From the NCBI GenBank assembly GCA_001872455.1, contig MNXJ01000031.1:1-44817 (forward strand): 44,817 nt of DNA. The letters are read 5' to 3'. A program made the translations under genes and the position numbers. This stretch comes from Anaerolineae bacterium CG2_30_57_67. GTDB lineage: Bacteria; Chloroflexota; Anaerolineae; Anaerolineales; Villigracilaceae. Every line of letters starts with the position of its first letter. The first letter of the stretch is position 1. This document shows positions 24,437-33,355 of the stretch, piece after piece. Under the pieces are notes generated by a model, which saw only the letters and a program-made list of their open reading frames with translations, had not been told where the DNA came from and ran no database searches.

Positions 24437-26071
24437 ATGATTGCCATCAGCCTCACCAACGTTCGTCTCATTCTCGGCGCACGCACGCTGTTTCAGAATT
24501 TAAACTGGGAAATTCAACACGACCAGAAAATTGGCCTGATTGGCCCCAACGGAGCCGGAAAATCATCGCTGATGAAACTCATCACCGCAGAAAATTCGCC
24601 GGAACCCGGCGGAAACGTGGTACGCGCCAAAGGGACGACGCTTGGCTACCTGCCCCAGCACCCGGAGTTTGACCCTGATCAAACAGCGCTGGCGGTGACG
24701 CTGGAAGGCAATCCGCGCGTGGCGCAGCTGGAAGCGGCGTTAACCGCTGTTGAAACGCAACTCGGCCTGCCGCAGGTGTACGAAAACGCCACAGCGTTGG
24801 AAAAAGCCCTCGAAACGCAACAAAGGCTCCTGTCTGAGTACGAGTCGCTGGGCGGCGCGGGCTACCCCTCGCGGGCGCGGGAAATTCTGCGCGGGCTGGG
24901 TCTACCCGATTCTGACATTTTCAAACCCATCAAACAGTTAAGCGGCGGGCAGAAAAAACTTATCGGCCTGGCGCGTTTGCTTTTGTTGCGCCCCTCCGCT
25001 TTGCTATTGGATGAGCCTGACAATCACCTCGACTTGCCCGGCAAGGCTTTTTTGGAAAAATTAATTGTGGGTTACCCCGGCGCGGTAGTTTTGATCTCGC
25101 ATGACCGCACCCTGCTGGATGCCACTGTGACACAAATTGCGGAGGTGGAAGATGGCCGCCTGACGACTTTTGTGGGCAACTATACCGAATACATCATGGA
25201 CAAGGAACAGCGCCTGGCAAAACAGGAGGAATTGTTTCAAATTCAGCAGCGGGCGATTAATCGCATGGAATTGGCGCTTAAACGGTACCAAACCTGGGTA
25301 AAAGTGAGCGAAAAATTTGCCAGCCGGGTGCACTCCATGCAAACGCGCCTGGAAAAGGTTCAAAAACTGGAGCGCCCGACCCTGGAGCGGCGGCGGATGG
25401 GGTTGGAACTAAACGGCTGGCGCGGCTCAAATCAGGTACTGGAATTAATCAACGTCTCGAAAACGTTTCGGCTCCCGACGCGCGAACCGGAGAAGGTGGT
25501 GCTGAAAGACATCTCGTTTTTATTGCGGCACGGCGAGCGCGTCGGGCTGGTGGGAGCCAACGGCGCGGGCAAGTCGGTGCTGTTGCGGCTAATTTTGGGG
25601 GCAGAAATTCCCGATACGGGCGAAATTCGGATTGGGCCAAGCGTCAAAATGGGCTATTATGCCCAAGAACACGAAACGCTGGACTTCAACCAGACGCTGA
25701 TTGATGCGGTACGCCGCGCCGGAAACGGGAGCGAATCAAACGCTGTCGCGCTTCTAATTCGCTACCTGTTCACCTATCAGCAAGCCACCCAAAAAATCGG
25801 CACGCTTTCAGGTGGAGAACGCAGCCGCCTGCAATTGCTCTTGCTGGTGCTTTCTGGCGCTAATTTTCTATTACTGGACGAGCCGACCAACAATATTGAC
25901 ATCGCTTCTGCCGAAGCGCTGGAAAATGCGCTGGAGGATTTCAACGGCACGGTGTTGGTAATCTCGCACGACCGTTATTTTCTCGACCGAACCGTCAACC
26001 GCATTCTGGAGTTGAAAAATAGCCGGCTGACAGAGTTTATCGGCGGATATAGCGATTATGCGCAAAACTGA
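24437..26071 (+). CDS. ABC-F family ATPase (ribosome-associated)
   Basis: This 544-residue soluble protein has two ABC domains and no membrane helix. Domain 1 has Walker A GPNGAGKSS (36-44), signature LSGGQKKL and Walker B LLLDEPDNHLD. A charged linker (EELFQIQQRAINRMELALKRYQ region, rich in Arg/Lys) follows. Domain 2 has GANGAGKSV near 370, signature LSGGERSRL and LLLDEPTNNID. ABC-F proteins act on the ribosome as translation factors or antibiotic-resistance factors. Here a leader ORF plus terminator upstream favours an inducible role. GGGAG lies 5 nt before the ATG at 24437. An in-frame TTG at 24425 lies in the terminator T-run and is rejected. Confidence 0.93.
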   Translation: MIAISLTNVRLILGARTLFQNLNWEIQHDQKIGLIGPNGAGKSSLMKLITAENSPEPGGNVVRAKGTTLGYLPQHPEFDPDQTALAVTLEGNPRVAQLEAALTAVETQLGLPQVYENATALEKALETQQRLLSEYESLGGAGYPSRAREILRGLGLPDSDIFKPIKQLSGGQKKLIGLARLLLLRPSALLLDEPDNHLDLPGKAFLEKLIVGYPGAVVLISHDRTLLDATVTQIAEVEDGRLTTFVGNYTEYIMDKEQRLAKQEELFQIQQRAINRMELALKRYQTWVKVSEKFASRVHSMQTRLEKVQKLERPTLERRRMGLELNGWRGSNQVLELINVSKTFRLPTREPEKVVLKDISFLLRHGERVGLVGANGAGKSVLLRLILGAEIPDTGEIRIGPSVKMGYYAQEHETLDFNQTLIDAVRRAGNGSESNAVALLIRYLFTYQQATQKIGTLSGGERSRLQLLLLVLSGANFLLLDEPTNNIDIASAEALENALEDFNGTVLVISHDRYFLDRTVNRILELKNSRLTEFIGGYSDYAQN

Positions 26072-26819
26072 CTTTTCCAACCTGACGCCGCTTCTGCTTT
26101 GGGTTCTCACGCTGATTTCCCTGCCCATCGTTGGCTGGATTTTGGGCGAGGGCTGGCTGATGCGCGGGATGAGCGCGGGCGTACTGATGCAAGCCGCCGC
26201 CGTGCTGATGGTTTTATCACACGCCTGGGGCTGGCCGCGCGTGCTGAAAACGCTGGTCATAATCGGAGTTTGCTCCTACCTGGCAGAGTTGCTCGGCTCG
26301 TCTACCGGCATCCCGTTTGGAAAATATCACTACACCGAACTGCTCCAGCCGCAACTGATGGGCGTTCCTCTGCTCATTCCGCTCGCCTGGTTGATGATGC
26401 TCCCGCCTGCCTGGGCCATTGCGGAGATAATTCTTCAGCGTCAACCCACCACTAATTTTCTCTCCAATATTGGCTACGCGCTATTTTCAGCGCTGGCCTT
26501 CACCGCCTGGGATTTGTTTCTCGACCCGCAAATGGTGAGCTGGGGCTTTTGGGTCTGGGAAATTCCCGGCCAGTATTTCGGCATTCCACTCAGTAACTAC
26601 CTGGGCTGGTTTGTCATCTCGGCGCTCATCACCCTGGCCGTCAATCCCAAAGACCTGCCGCTTATTCCGCTGGCGCTACTCTACACGCTAACATGGATTT
26701 TGCAAACCATCGGGCAGGGCGTTTTTTGGGCGCAACCCGGCCCGGCGATTGTCGGGTTTCTGGGCAGCGGAGTTTTTGTATGGCTCGCCGCCGCGCGCCG
26801 CGCCAACCTTAACCACTGA
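26058..26819 (+). CDS. CruF-like (DUF422) carotenoid biosynthesis membrane protein
   Basis: This 253-residue protein has seven or so hydrophobic helices. Characteristic pieces are AELLGSSTGIPFGKYHYTELL, then LMGVPLLIPLAW, AFTAWDLFLDPQMVSWGFWVWE and GQYFGIPLSNYLGWF. This is the CruF/DUF422 pattern, whose members hydrate carotenoid ends (1,2-hydratase, bisanhydrobacterioruberin hydratase). No other carotenoid gene is near. The ATG at 26058 overlaps the end of the ABC-F gene by 14 bp, so it is probably translated from the same attenuated transcript, which is an odd pairing. Confidence 0.85.
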   Translation: MRKTDFSNLTPLLLWVLTLISLPIVGWILGEGWLMRGMSAGVLMQAAAVLMVLSHAWGWPRVLKTLVIIGVCSYLAELLGSSTGIPFGKYHYTELLQPQLMGVPLLIPLAWLMMLPPAWAIAEIILQRQPTTNFLSNIGYALFSALAFTAWDLFLDPQMVSWGFWVWEIPGQYFGIPLSNYLGWFVISALITLAVNPKDLPLIPLALLYTLTWILQTIGQGVFWAQPGPAIVGFLGSGVFVWLAAARRANLNH

Positions 26820-26824
26820 AGTTG

Positions 26825-28030
26825 TCAGCGGTTAAGCCACCTGATCAGCCCTTCTGCCGCCCATTTGCCAGTGGACATACAACCCGTCAGCAGGTAGCCG
26901 CCGGTCGGGGCTTCCCAATCCAGCATTTCTCCGGCGCAGAAGACGCCCGGCAGAGCTTTCAACATCAGGGTTTCATCCAACCCATCAAAGCGCACGCCGC
27001 CCGCACTGCTGATGGCTTCTGCCAGCGGGCGCGGACGAATCAGCGGGACGGGTAAGCTTTTAATCGCGGCGGCTAATTTTTCCGGGGAGGCAAAGTCTTT
27101 GCGCGGCACAAATTCCCACAGCAGCCCGGCCTTGACGCCTTTCAGCCCGACGGCCTTTTCGAGGTAATGACTCAGCGAGCGCGAGCCGCGCGGAGCCGCA
27201 AGCCGTTGAATTAGTTTTTCGACGTTCCAACCAGGCGCCAGATCAAGAAAGAGCTGGGCGCTTCCCTGCGCATCAATTTCATCGCGCAAGTCGGCGGCGA
27301 GGGCGTAGATGAGACTGCCTTCGACGCCCTCGCAGGTGATGATGAATTCGCCCTGTTTGCAGAGTTCGCCAAATTTGACGGCAACGGCCTTGAGCGGCGC
27401 GCCGTCAAATTTGGTTTTAAAAACTTCGCTCCAGGTCACATCAAAGCCGCAGTTGGCAGGCTTAAGCGGCGCAATCGGCGCGCCTTGCGCTTCGAGAAGC
27501 GTTACCCAGCCGCCAGTAGCGCCAAGTTTCGGCCAACTGCCGCCGCCCAAAGCCAGAATCACAGCGTCGGCGGCTATAATTTTCAAACCGTCAGGGGTCT
27601 GAAAACGGATGAGTGTGCCGTCTTGGCGGGCAAAGCCGGCCCAACGGTAGCCAAACTGGAACACGACTCCCAGCGCATCCAGCCGTCTGAGCCAGGCGCG
27701 CAACAGGGGTGAGGCTTTCATGCCCAGCGGAAAGACGCGCCCGGAAGTGCCGACAAAAGTTTCAAAGCCCAATCCACGTGCCCAGGCCACCATCTGCTGT
27801 GGGCCAAAGGCGCGCAATATCGGCTCCAGGGGCGCGGCAGGCCGGTAGCGCGCGAGGAAAACATCCAGCGGCTCCGAATGCGTCAGGTTCAGCCCGCCGA
27901 CCCCAGCGCGCAAGAATTTTCGCCCCGGGCTGAGCCTCGCATCGTAAACGGTCACCCGCGCACCGGCTTGTGCCAATGTCTCTGCCGCCATCAACCCCGC
28001 CGGACCCGCGCCAATAATCGCAATGTTCAT
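26825..28030 (-). CDS. FAD-dependent oxidoreductase, TIGR03862/BaiN-HI0933-like flavoprotein
   Basis: This 401-residue flavoprotein has the N-terminal dinucleotide fold NIAIIGAGPAGLMAAETLAQAG, a following RKFLRAGVGGLNLTHSE motif, and the C-terminal SSAGGVRFDGLDETLMLKALPGVFCAGEMLDWEAPTGGYLL pattern. These place it in the HI0933/BaiN group (TIGR03862 subset), whose substrates are mostly unknown. The open frame extends to 28132, but the ATG at 28030 begins at the first beta strand of the FAD fold. It converges with the CruF-like gene, with a 5-bp gap. Confidence 0.92.
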   Translation of the reverse strand: MNIAIIGAGPAGLMAAETLAQAGARVTVYDARLSPGRKFLRAGVGGLNLTHSEPLDVFLARYRPAAPLEPILRAFGPQQMVAWARGLGFETFVGTSGRVFPLGMKASPLLRAWLRRLDALGVVFQFGYRWAGFARQDGTLIRFQTPDGLKIIAADAVILALGGGSWPKLGATGGWVTLLEAQGAPIAPLKPANCGFDVTWSEVFKTKFDGAPLKAVAVKFGELCKQGEFIITCEGVEGSLIYALAADLRDEIDAQGSAQLFLDLAPGWNVEKLIQRLAAPRGSRSLSHYLEKAVGLKGVKAGLLWEFVPRKDFASPEKLAAAIKSLPVPLIRPRPLAEAISSAGGVRFDGLDETLMLKALPGVFCAGEMLDWEAPTGGYLLTGCMSTGKWAAEGLIRWLNR

Positions 28031-28368
28031 TTCAACTCCATTTCTCGTCGTTTTATATTCCATTTGAGGTAGAAGCCGGAACATCGGCGATGTTATCAGG
28101 TTTTTGAAGTCCGCACGGTAAACAGTCAGCAACTTTCAATATGAAAATTTTATCCACCAACTACAAATTTTCCGTATTTTCTCAATAACTGATGTTACCA
28201 GCCGTAACGCGACTTTTAAGCCGCGGCATAGATGACTACTGCAAAGCGAGAATCTTACCGCGGCGACGCAGGGAAGTCATAGATGGATGCGAAAAGCAGA
28301 TGGCCTCGTAAAAAATTGCAAGAAAGACACAATGCGCAATAGCGCTTATTTTGGGTAAGATTAAAGGC
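28031..28368. other. 338-bp intergenic region between divergent flavoprotein and cyclase genes
   Basis: It contains the palindrome plus 15-mer tail of the dispersed repeat family (28184-28225) and the putative -10 box TAAGAT at 28356-28361, 7 nt before the cyclase ATG. The segment around 28130-28185 is AT-rich and could contain promoters. I see no additional ORF or stable RNA. Confidence 0.6.
28184..28225 (-). repeat. Second full copy of the palindrome/GTAACATCAGTTATT repeat
   Basis: The reverse complement of 28184-28198 is exactly GTAACATCAGTTATT, as at 197-211. Next to it CGCGACTT, TT, AAGCCGCG (28208-28225) forms a dyad with one T-to-C change. The order and spacing of palindrome and 15-mer tail are similar to the first copy, in inverted orientation. 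Confidence 0.55.
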
Positions 28369-30333
28369 ATGAGCCTCGAAAATTCGTCCAACAAGTATCC
28401 TGAAGAACGCCGTCTGGCAAGCGTGCTATTTGCTGATGTGCAAGGCTTTACCAGCCTGGCCGAGCAACTTGATTTTGAAACCGTCAGCGACTTAATCAAA
28501 GGTATCTGGAACCGTCTTGACCGCGCCGTCGAAGCCCACAATGGCTATATTGACAAACATCTGGGCGATGGCGTTATGGCAATTTGGGGCGCACCATTCG
28601 CCAGCGACAATGACGCCGAGCAGGCCGTCGCCGCAGGGCTGGAACTAATTCGCGCGCTGGACGAGTTTTGCGAAACCACCGCCATCCCCGGCGCAGAACA
28701 TCTCAAACTACGCGTAGGCGTCAATAGCGGGCTGGTCTTTGCCGGGTACGTAGGAAAGCGCAAGGAGTACACCGTCATCGGCGATACCGTCAATCTGGCC
28801 GCGCGGCTGGAGCAAATTGCCGAAGCCGATACCGTAGTAATCGGCGAAAGTACCCTGCGCATGGTGCGCGGCAGTTTTCGCGTGCGGCGACTGGAACCCA
28901 CCCAGGTAAAGGGTAAAGCCGAGAAAGTTCAGTCCTACGCCGTAGAAGGGGCATTAACCGCCGCCGGGCGCATCCACTACCAGAGCGCCGAAAGCCTGGA
29001 AACGAACATGGTGGGGCGCAATGACGAAATAGAACGCCTGCTGGCCCTTTTTAAACAAGCCCGCCAGTCTGGAAGCCCACTCATGGCGCTTATCAATGGC
29101 GAGTTGGGCATTGGAAAATCGCGGCTCTTGCTGGAGTTCAACAACCAGTTGGAAGCCTTACCCGAAGAGCTGACAGTGCTTTCCACTCGCGGCCTGTCGC
29201 AGGCATCACACATCCCCTATTACCTTTGGCGCTCTTTGTTGCGCAATCGCTTTGGCGTGCGCGACGAAGAGCGCGTAGAAACCGCCACGCAAAGATGGCA
29301 AACCGGCGTCAACGAGCTATATCAGGAAGCGCCGCCCGACACCCGGCTGGAAATAACGCAGGTGCTGGGAGCGATGATTGGTCTACGCCCCAGCGCCGAT
29401 GCGCCCGCTGGAGAGGAAAACGTGCGCCGGGTACATTTTCTCACCCGCGAAATGCTGCGCCGCATGAGCGCCAAACATCCGCTAATTCTACTCTTAGACG
29501 ACCTGCAATGGGCTGACCGCGAAAGCTTGCAACTGATTACCTACTTGCTAAACACCAGCGAACCCGCCCTGCCACTGTTTATCGTTGGCGCGGCGCGTCC
29601 CGATTTTTTAAAGACTCAGTCGCAGTGGCACAACCTGGCGCGAGTGCTGCATCTCGCGCCGGTTGCGTTCAGCGCCGACCTGGTGGCGCAAGCCTACCCC
29701 GATTTGCATTCCCTGCCCGCCAACGCGCTGGCAGAAATTGGCGCGCGCGCCGAGGGAAACCCTTACTTCCTGGAAGAAATTGTCAAGAGTCTACTCAAAT
29801 CGAACCTGCTGAATGCAGCCATTATCCCCAGCGAAATTCAAGCCCGCCTGCTGGAAAACATGCCCGAATCGTTGCGCGCCACCCTGCAAGCCCGGCTCGA
29901 TAATCTCTCGCGCGAAGCGCGAACGGTTGCCCTGCTGGCTTCGGTGGTGGGACGGGTTTTCTGGGTCGGCGCAGTGCTGGCCGAGGCGCGCTCCATGCCC
30001 CTGCCGGGCGCAACGCCCATCGTCAATATCCCCGCGTCGGTGGTGGAACGCTTTGTGCAAGATGGTTTACGCCAGTTAATCCGAGCCGAGCTGGCTTTTC
30101 CTCGTTCTGGCTCACAATTTTCAGCAGAGCAGGAATATATCTTCAAGAGTTCGTACCTGCGCGACGTGGCATACAGTTTGCTTTCACACCGCAACCAGGC
30201 GCAATTTCACAAAGCCGTGGCCGAATGGCTGGAACAACGCCGCGACCCAGCCTACCAAAGCATGGCTCACGACCACGCTATCAGCGCTGAAACTGCCGCC
30301 AAAGCATCCACCGGCAGTTTACCGGCGCTTTAA
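28369..30333 (+). CDS. Class III nucleotide cyclase-AAA ATPase protein, C-terminally short
   Basis: This 654-residue protein has an N-terminal class III adenylate/guanylate cyclase domain with metal Asp D23 (VLFADVQGFTSL) and D67 (HLGDGVMAIWGAP), then YTVIGDTVNLAARLE. A STAND/AAA-type ATPase follows, with Walker A INGELGIGKSRLL near 243 and LILLLDDLQWADRESL. Relatives usually continue with hundreds of residues of TPR repeats. This one stops soon after FHKAVAEWLEQRR with an unrelated-looking tail (TAAKASTGSLPAL). A TTG at 28351 opens the frame, but the ATG at 28369, 7 nt after TAAGAT, is more likely. Confidence 0.88.
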   Translation: MSLENSSNKYPEERRLASVLFADVQGFTSLAEQLDFETVSDLIKGIWNRLDRAVEAHNGYIDKHLGDGVMAIWGAPFASDNDAEQAVAAGLELIRALDEFCETTAIPGAEHLKLRVGVNSGLVFAGYVGKRKEYTVIGDTVNLAARLEQIAEADTVVIGESTLRMVRGSFRVRRLEPTQVKGKAEKVQSYAVEGALTAAGRIHYQSAESLETNMVGRNDEIERLLALFKQARQSGSPLMALINGELGIGKSRLLLEFNNQLEALPEELTVLSTRGLSQASHIPYYLWRSLLRNRFGVRDEERVETATQRWQTGVNELYQEAPPDTRLEITQVLGAMIGLRPSADAPAGEENVRRVHFLTREMLRRMSAKHPLILLLDDLQWADRESLQLITYLLNTSEPALPLFIVGAARPDFLKTQSQWHNLARVLHLAPVAFSADLVAQAYPDLHSLPANALAEIGARAEGNPYFLEEIVKSLLKSNLLNAAIIPSEIQARLLENMPESLRATLQARLDNLSREARTVALLASVVGRVFWVGAVLAEARSMPLPGATPIVNIPASVVERFVQDGLRQLIRAELAFPRSGSQFSAEQEYIFKSSYLRDVAYSLLSHRNQAQFHKAVAEWLEQRRDPAYQSMAHDHAISAETAAKASTGSLPAL

Positions 30334-30490
30334 GACTGAAACCCGCACACCATTGCGAAGGTTTTGCGAAAAGCCAGACCGAGAAGATGCGCCTTGATTT
30401 CGTACTATTGCAAACAGCCAACGCCAGAACCTGCTGATGCTGGTACCGTTCACCAACGATTTTCTGCAAACCAAAAATTATAGCCAGTGC

Positions 30491-30496
30491 TAAAAT
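30491..30496 (+). promoter_or_regulatory. Probable -10 box of the YwiC-like gene
   Basis: TAAAAT with nine bases before the ATG at 30506. A leaderless or very short 5' UTR is implied. Confidence 0.35.
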
Positions 30497-30505
30497 AGGT
30501 CTGCC

Positions 30506-31321
30506 ATGAACAGACTTTTTCAGCGTCACATTGCCCTGCCACAAGACCACGGTTCGTGGGTCTTTATTTTCAGCCCCCTACTGATCGGTCTGTTTGCCGG
30601 GAAAAATTTCAACGCCGCCTCGCTGGCGCTGATTGTGGCCGCGCTGGCTGCCTTTCTCATCCGCCAGCCAGTGACCATCGCCGTCAAAGCCTATACAGGC
30701 CGACGCTCACGCACTGACCTGCCCTCCGCGCGCTTCTGGATGCTGATGTACGGGGTTCTCATTTTGCTGTCAGTGTTCGAACTGATTCACCTGGGTTATA
30801 CGACGATTTTATGGCTCGCCATCCCCGCCGCGCCGGTTTTCGCCTGGCACTTGTGGCTGGTCAGCAAACGCGAAGAACGCCATCAAGTGGAAATAGAAAT
30901 TCTCGCCACGGGCGTTTTGGCACTGGCTGCGCCCGCCGCGTTTTGGGTGGGAAAAGGCAGTTACGACCCGCTCGGCTGGTGGCTGTGGATTTCGACCTGG
31001 TTTCAGTCGGCGGCCTCAATCGTCCACGCCTACCTGCGCCTGGCTCAGCGCGACTGGCAATCGTTGCCAGCGTTGGCAGAACGCTTTCAGGCCGGGGAAC
31101 GCGCCCTGACGTACACAACCTTCAATCTCTTGCTTGCGGCGGCGTTGAGCGCCTTTGCAATCATTGCGCCCTTCGTCTGGCTGGCGTACCTGCTTCAGTT
31201 TGGCGAAACGCTATGGGGCGCGGCACACCCGGCCAGCGGGGCAAAACCAATCGCCATCGGAATGCGACAACTGCTTGTCAGCATTTTATTCACCGTTGTA
31301 TTTGTTATAACGTGGCATTAA
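30506..31321 (+). CDS. YwiC-like membrane protein
   Basis: This 271-residue protein has about seven or eight hydrophobic helices and the family opening ALPQDHGSWVFIFSPLLIGL near residues 10-29 (compare the xHGAW signature of YwiC). A second characteristic piece is the QSAASIVHAYLRL helix near 170. The function is unknown. In some bacteria it lies near nitrate or quinone genes. Here it precedes the DUF2007 gene (18-bp gap) and the cytochrome b/Rieske pair, so a link to respiration is conceivable but unproved. Confidence 0.85.
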   Translation: MNRLFQRHIALPQDHGSWVFIFSPLLIGLFAGKNFNAASLALIVAALAAFLIRQPVTIAVKAYTGRRSRTDLPSARFWMLMYGVLILLSVFELIHLGYTTILWLAIPAAPVFAWHLWLVSKREERHQVEIEILATGVLALAAPAAFWVGKGSYDPLGWWLWISTWFQSAASIVHAYLRLAQRDWQSLPALAERFQAGERALTYTTFNLLLAAALSAFAIIAPFVWLAYLLQFGETLWGAAHPASGAKPIAIGMRQLLVSILFTVVFVITWH

Positions 31322-31339
31322 TTCAAGAAAGAAGGAAAA

Positions 31340-31612
31340 ATGACCAACGCTGAAAATTGGGTTTTATTGCTGGAGGCCAGTGACCGTTTGCAGGCCGAAA
31401 TTTTCAAGGGCGCGCTGGAAGCCGACGGGATTCCAGTCATGATTTTTCAGGAAAGCGTCGGGCAAACCTACGGATTCAGCGGCGTGCCTCTGGGCGTCGC
31501 GCAGATTTGCGTCCCCACTGACCATCTGGAAGAGGCCCGCGCCTGGCTGAGCGCCTACGAAAAAGGAGATTTGCAAGACAATGAAGAACTCACCCCCTCT
31601 GGTGACAAATAA
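31340..31612 (+). CDS. DUF2007-domain protein
   Basis: This 90-residue soluble protein has the DUF2007 pattern: VLLLEASDRLQAEIFKGALEADGIPVMIFQES at the start and VPTDHLEEARAWLSAY at the end. It is described elsewhere as a putative signal-transducing domain, with unknown ligand. AAGGA precedes the ATG. It lies between the YwiC-like gene and the cytochrome b fusion, all in the same direction. Confidence 0.88.
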   Translation: MTNAENWVLLLEASDRLQAEIFKGALEADGIPVMIFQESVGQTYGFSGVPLGVAQICVPTDHLEEARAWLSAYEKGDLQDNEELTPSGDK

Positions 31613-31666
31613 CAGTATGAGCGTTATTTCCGAAGCGCAGTATCAGGCTAAAAAAGCGATTGCGCT

Positions 31667-33355
31667 ATGAAGTTCCGAGCGGTCATGGCACTTGGCTTTT
31701 TTCTGGTAGGATTTTCCCTGCTTTTGCTGGCGGCGCCCGCCCACGCGGCGCGCGGCGAGCCGCCCAACCCCACACAGATACCCTTCAACCCACGTCTTGA
31801 AAAGCCCAGCCTCCCTGAAAACCCAACGCTGGCAGATCAGGGCGCAATTCCATACTGGGGCATTTGTCTCAGCTGTCACGGCGATAAAGGCCAGGGCTTA
31901 ACCGACGAATGGCGCGAGCAATTTGGCGAAGATAAAAATTGCTGGACATCCAAGTGCCATGCCAGCAACCACCCGCCTCTGGGCTTCAATTTGCCACATC
32001 AGGTTCCGGCGCTGGTTGGCGCGGGCACGCTGGCGCGTTTTACCACCGCTCAAGAACTCAAAAACTACATTCAGAAAACCATGCCGTGGTGGAATCCCGG
32101 CTCACTCAACGAGGAAAAATCCTGGACGCTGACAGCTTACCTGTTGCGCGAAAACGGCGCGCTGGCAAAGGACCAGCAATTCGACATCGCGCAAGCCTCC
32201 ATTTCCCCGGTTCACCTGCCCATCCGTGAGCGGCAGAGCGAGTTTAGCGGGCAGGGCTGGCTGGCAGTTTTGCTCGGGCTGGGGCTGGCCGGCTCACTGC
32301 TATTTGCGAATAACCCCATTCCGCGCCCCGCGCCGGGAACCCGCCCCAGTTTTCTCCTGCACCTACACCCACCGACCATCCCCGCCGCGCAGATGCGCTG
32401 GCGCTACACTCTCGGCGCGGGCGGGTTGGCCGTTTTTCTGACGCTGATTCTCGCCGTCACCGGCGCGCTGGAGATGTTCTTTTACATCCCAACCACGCAA
32501 AACGCCGCACAATCGGTACAAATCATCACCTTCAGCGTGCCATTCGGGGCGCTGATCCGCGGCCTGCACTTTTGGGCGGCGCAAACACTGGTCATTGTCG
32601 GCGTTGTGCATCTGTTACGCGTCGTTTTCACCGGCGCGTACAACGCCCAACGCAAATTCAACTTTCTACTCGGCTTGCTGGTCTTCGCCATTTTACTTTT
32701 GATGAACTTCAGCGGCTACATTTTGCGTTGGGACGAAGGCATTCACTGGGCGCTGGTGGTCGGCGCCAACCTGCTCAAAACCATTCCGCTGGCAGGCGAG
32801 GCGCTCTACGGCTTCGTCATCGGCGGAGACAGCCCCGGCCCGGCCACCCTGACGCGCTTTTACACCTGGCACATCTTCGGGCTGACGCTGGCGGCGTTGC
32901 TTTTCACCGGCTGGCACATCTTCCGCGTGCGCCGCGATGGCGGCATTTCTGCCCCGCCCGAGGCGGGAGAACGCCTGTCGCGCGTCGAATTGCTCCGGCG
33001 CGAGATTCTGACAATGGGGCTGGCCAGCCTGGTGCTGCTGGTCATTTCGATATTCTTTCCCGCACCTTTGGCCGCCCCCATCCGCGACGCCGCCATCCCG
33101 CTGGGCGACATCCGCGCCCCGTGGTTTTTCCTGTGGCTGCAAGGCCTGCTGCGCCTGGGCGACGCCTTTTGGATGGGAGTGGGTATTCCGTTGGTCATGG
33201 CCGCGCTGATGGCCGCCCTGCCCTACATCTTCCCGGCCTTGCCCGCAGAACAACAGGGAAAATGGTTCCCGCGCGCCGGACGCGCCGCGCAGGTTTTGGC
33301 CGGAACGCTGATATTGGTTTGGCTAGTTTTGACTCTTCTGGAAGGAGTACGCTAA
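31667..33355 (+). CDS. Fused cytochrome c - cytochrome b protein of a bc-type complex
   Basis: This 562-residue protein has a signal or anchor helix (residues 5-27), then a c-type domain with CLSCH (C67, C70, H71), CWTSKCH (C92, C97, H98, a CX4CH motif) and a candidate axial Met139 in KTMPWWNPGSL. After one more helix (195-214) comes cytochrome b. Its heme ligands are H301 and H315 (13 residues between) and H402 and H417 (14 between, the b6 spacing). The subunit-IV-like end has DIRAPWFFLWLQGLLR where PEWY is normally found. It probably oxidises quinol and passes electrons to the Rieske and c hemes at the outer face of the membrane. The Rieske gene starts directly after its stop. Confidence 0.9.
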   Translation: MKFRAVMALGFFLVGFSLLLLAAPAHAARGEPPNPTQIPFNPRLEKPSLPENPTLADQGAIPYWGICLSCHGDKGQGLTDEWREQFGEDKNCWTSKCHASNHPPLGFNLPHQVPALVGAGTLARFTTAQELKNYIQKTMPWWNPGSLNEEKSWTLTAYLLRENGALAKDQQFDIAQASISPVHLPIRERQSEFSGQGWLAVLLGLGLAGSLLFANNPIPRPAPGTRPSFLLHLHPPTIPAAQMRWRYTLGAGGLAVFLTLILAVTGALEMFFYIPTTQNAAQSVQIITFSVPFGALIRGLHFWAAQTLVIVGVVHLLRVVFTGAYNAQRKFNFLLGLLVFAILLLMNFSGYILRWDEGIHWALVVGANLLKTIPLAGEALYGFVIGGDSPGPATLTRFYTWHIFGLTLAALLFTGWHIFRVRRDGGISAPPEAGERLSRVELLRREILTMGLASLVLLVISIFFPAPLAAPIRDAAIPLGDIRAPWFFLWLQGLLRLGDAFWMGVGIPLVMAALMAALPYIFPALPAEQQGKWFPRAGRAAQVLAGTLILVWLVLTLLEGVR

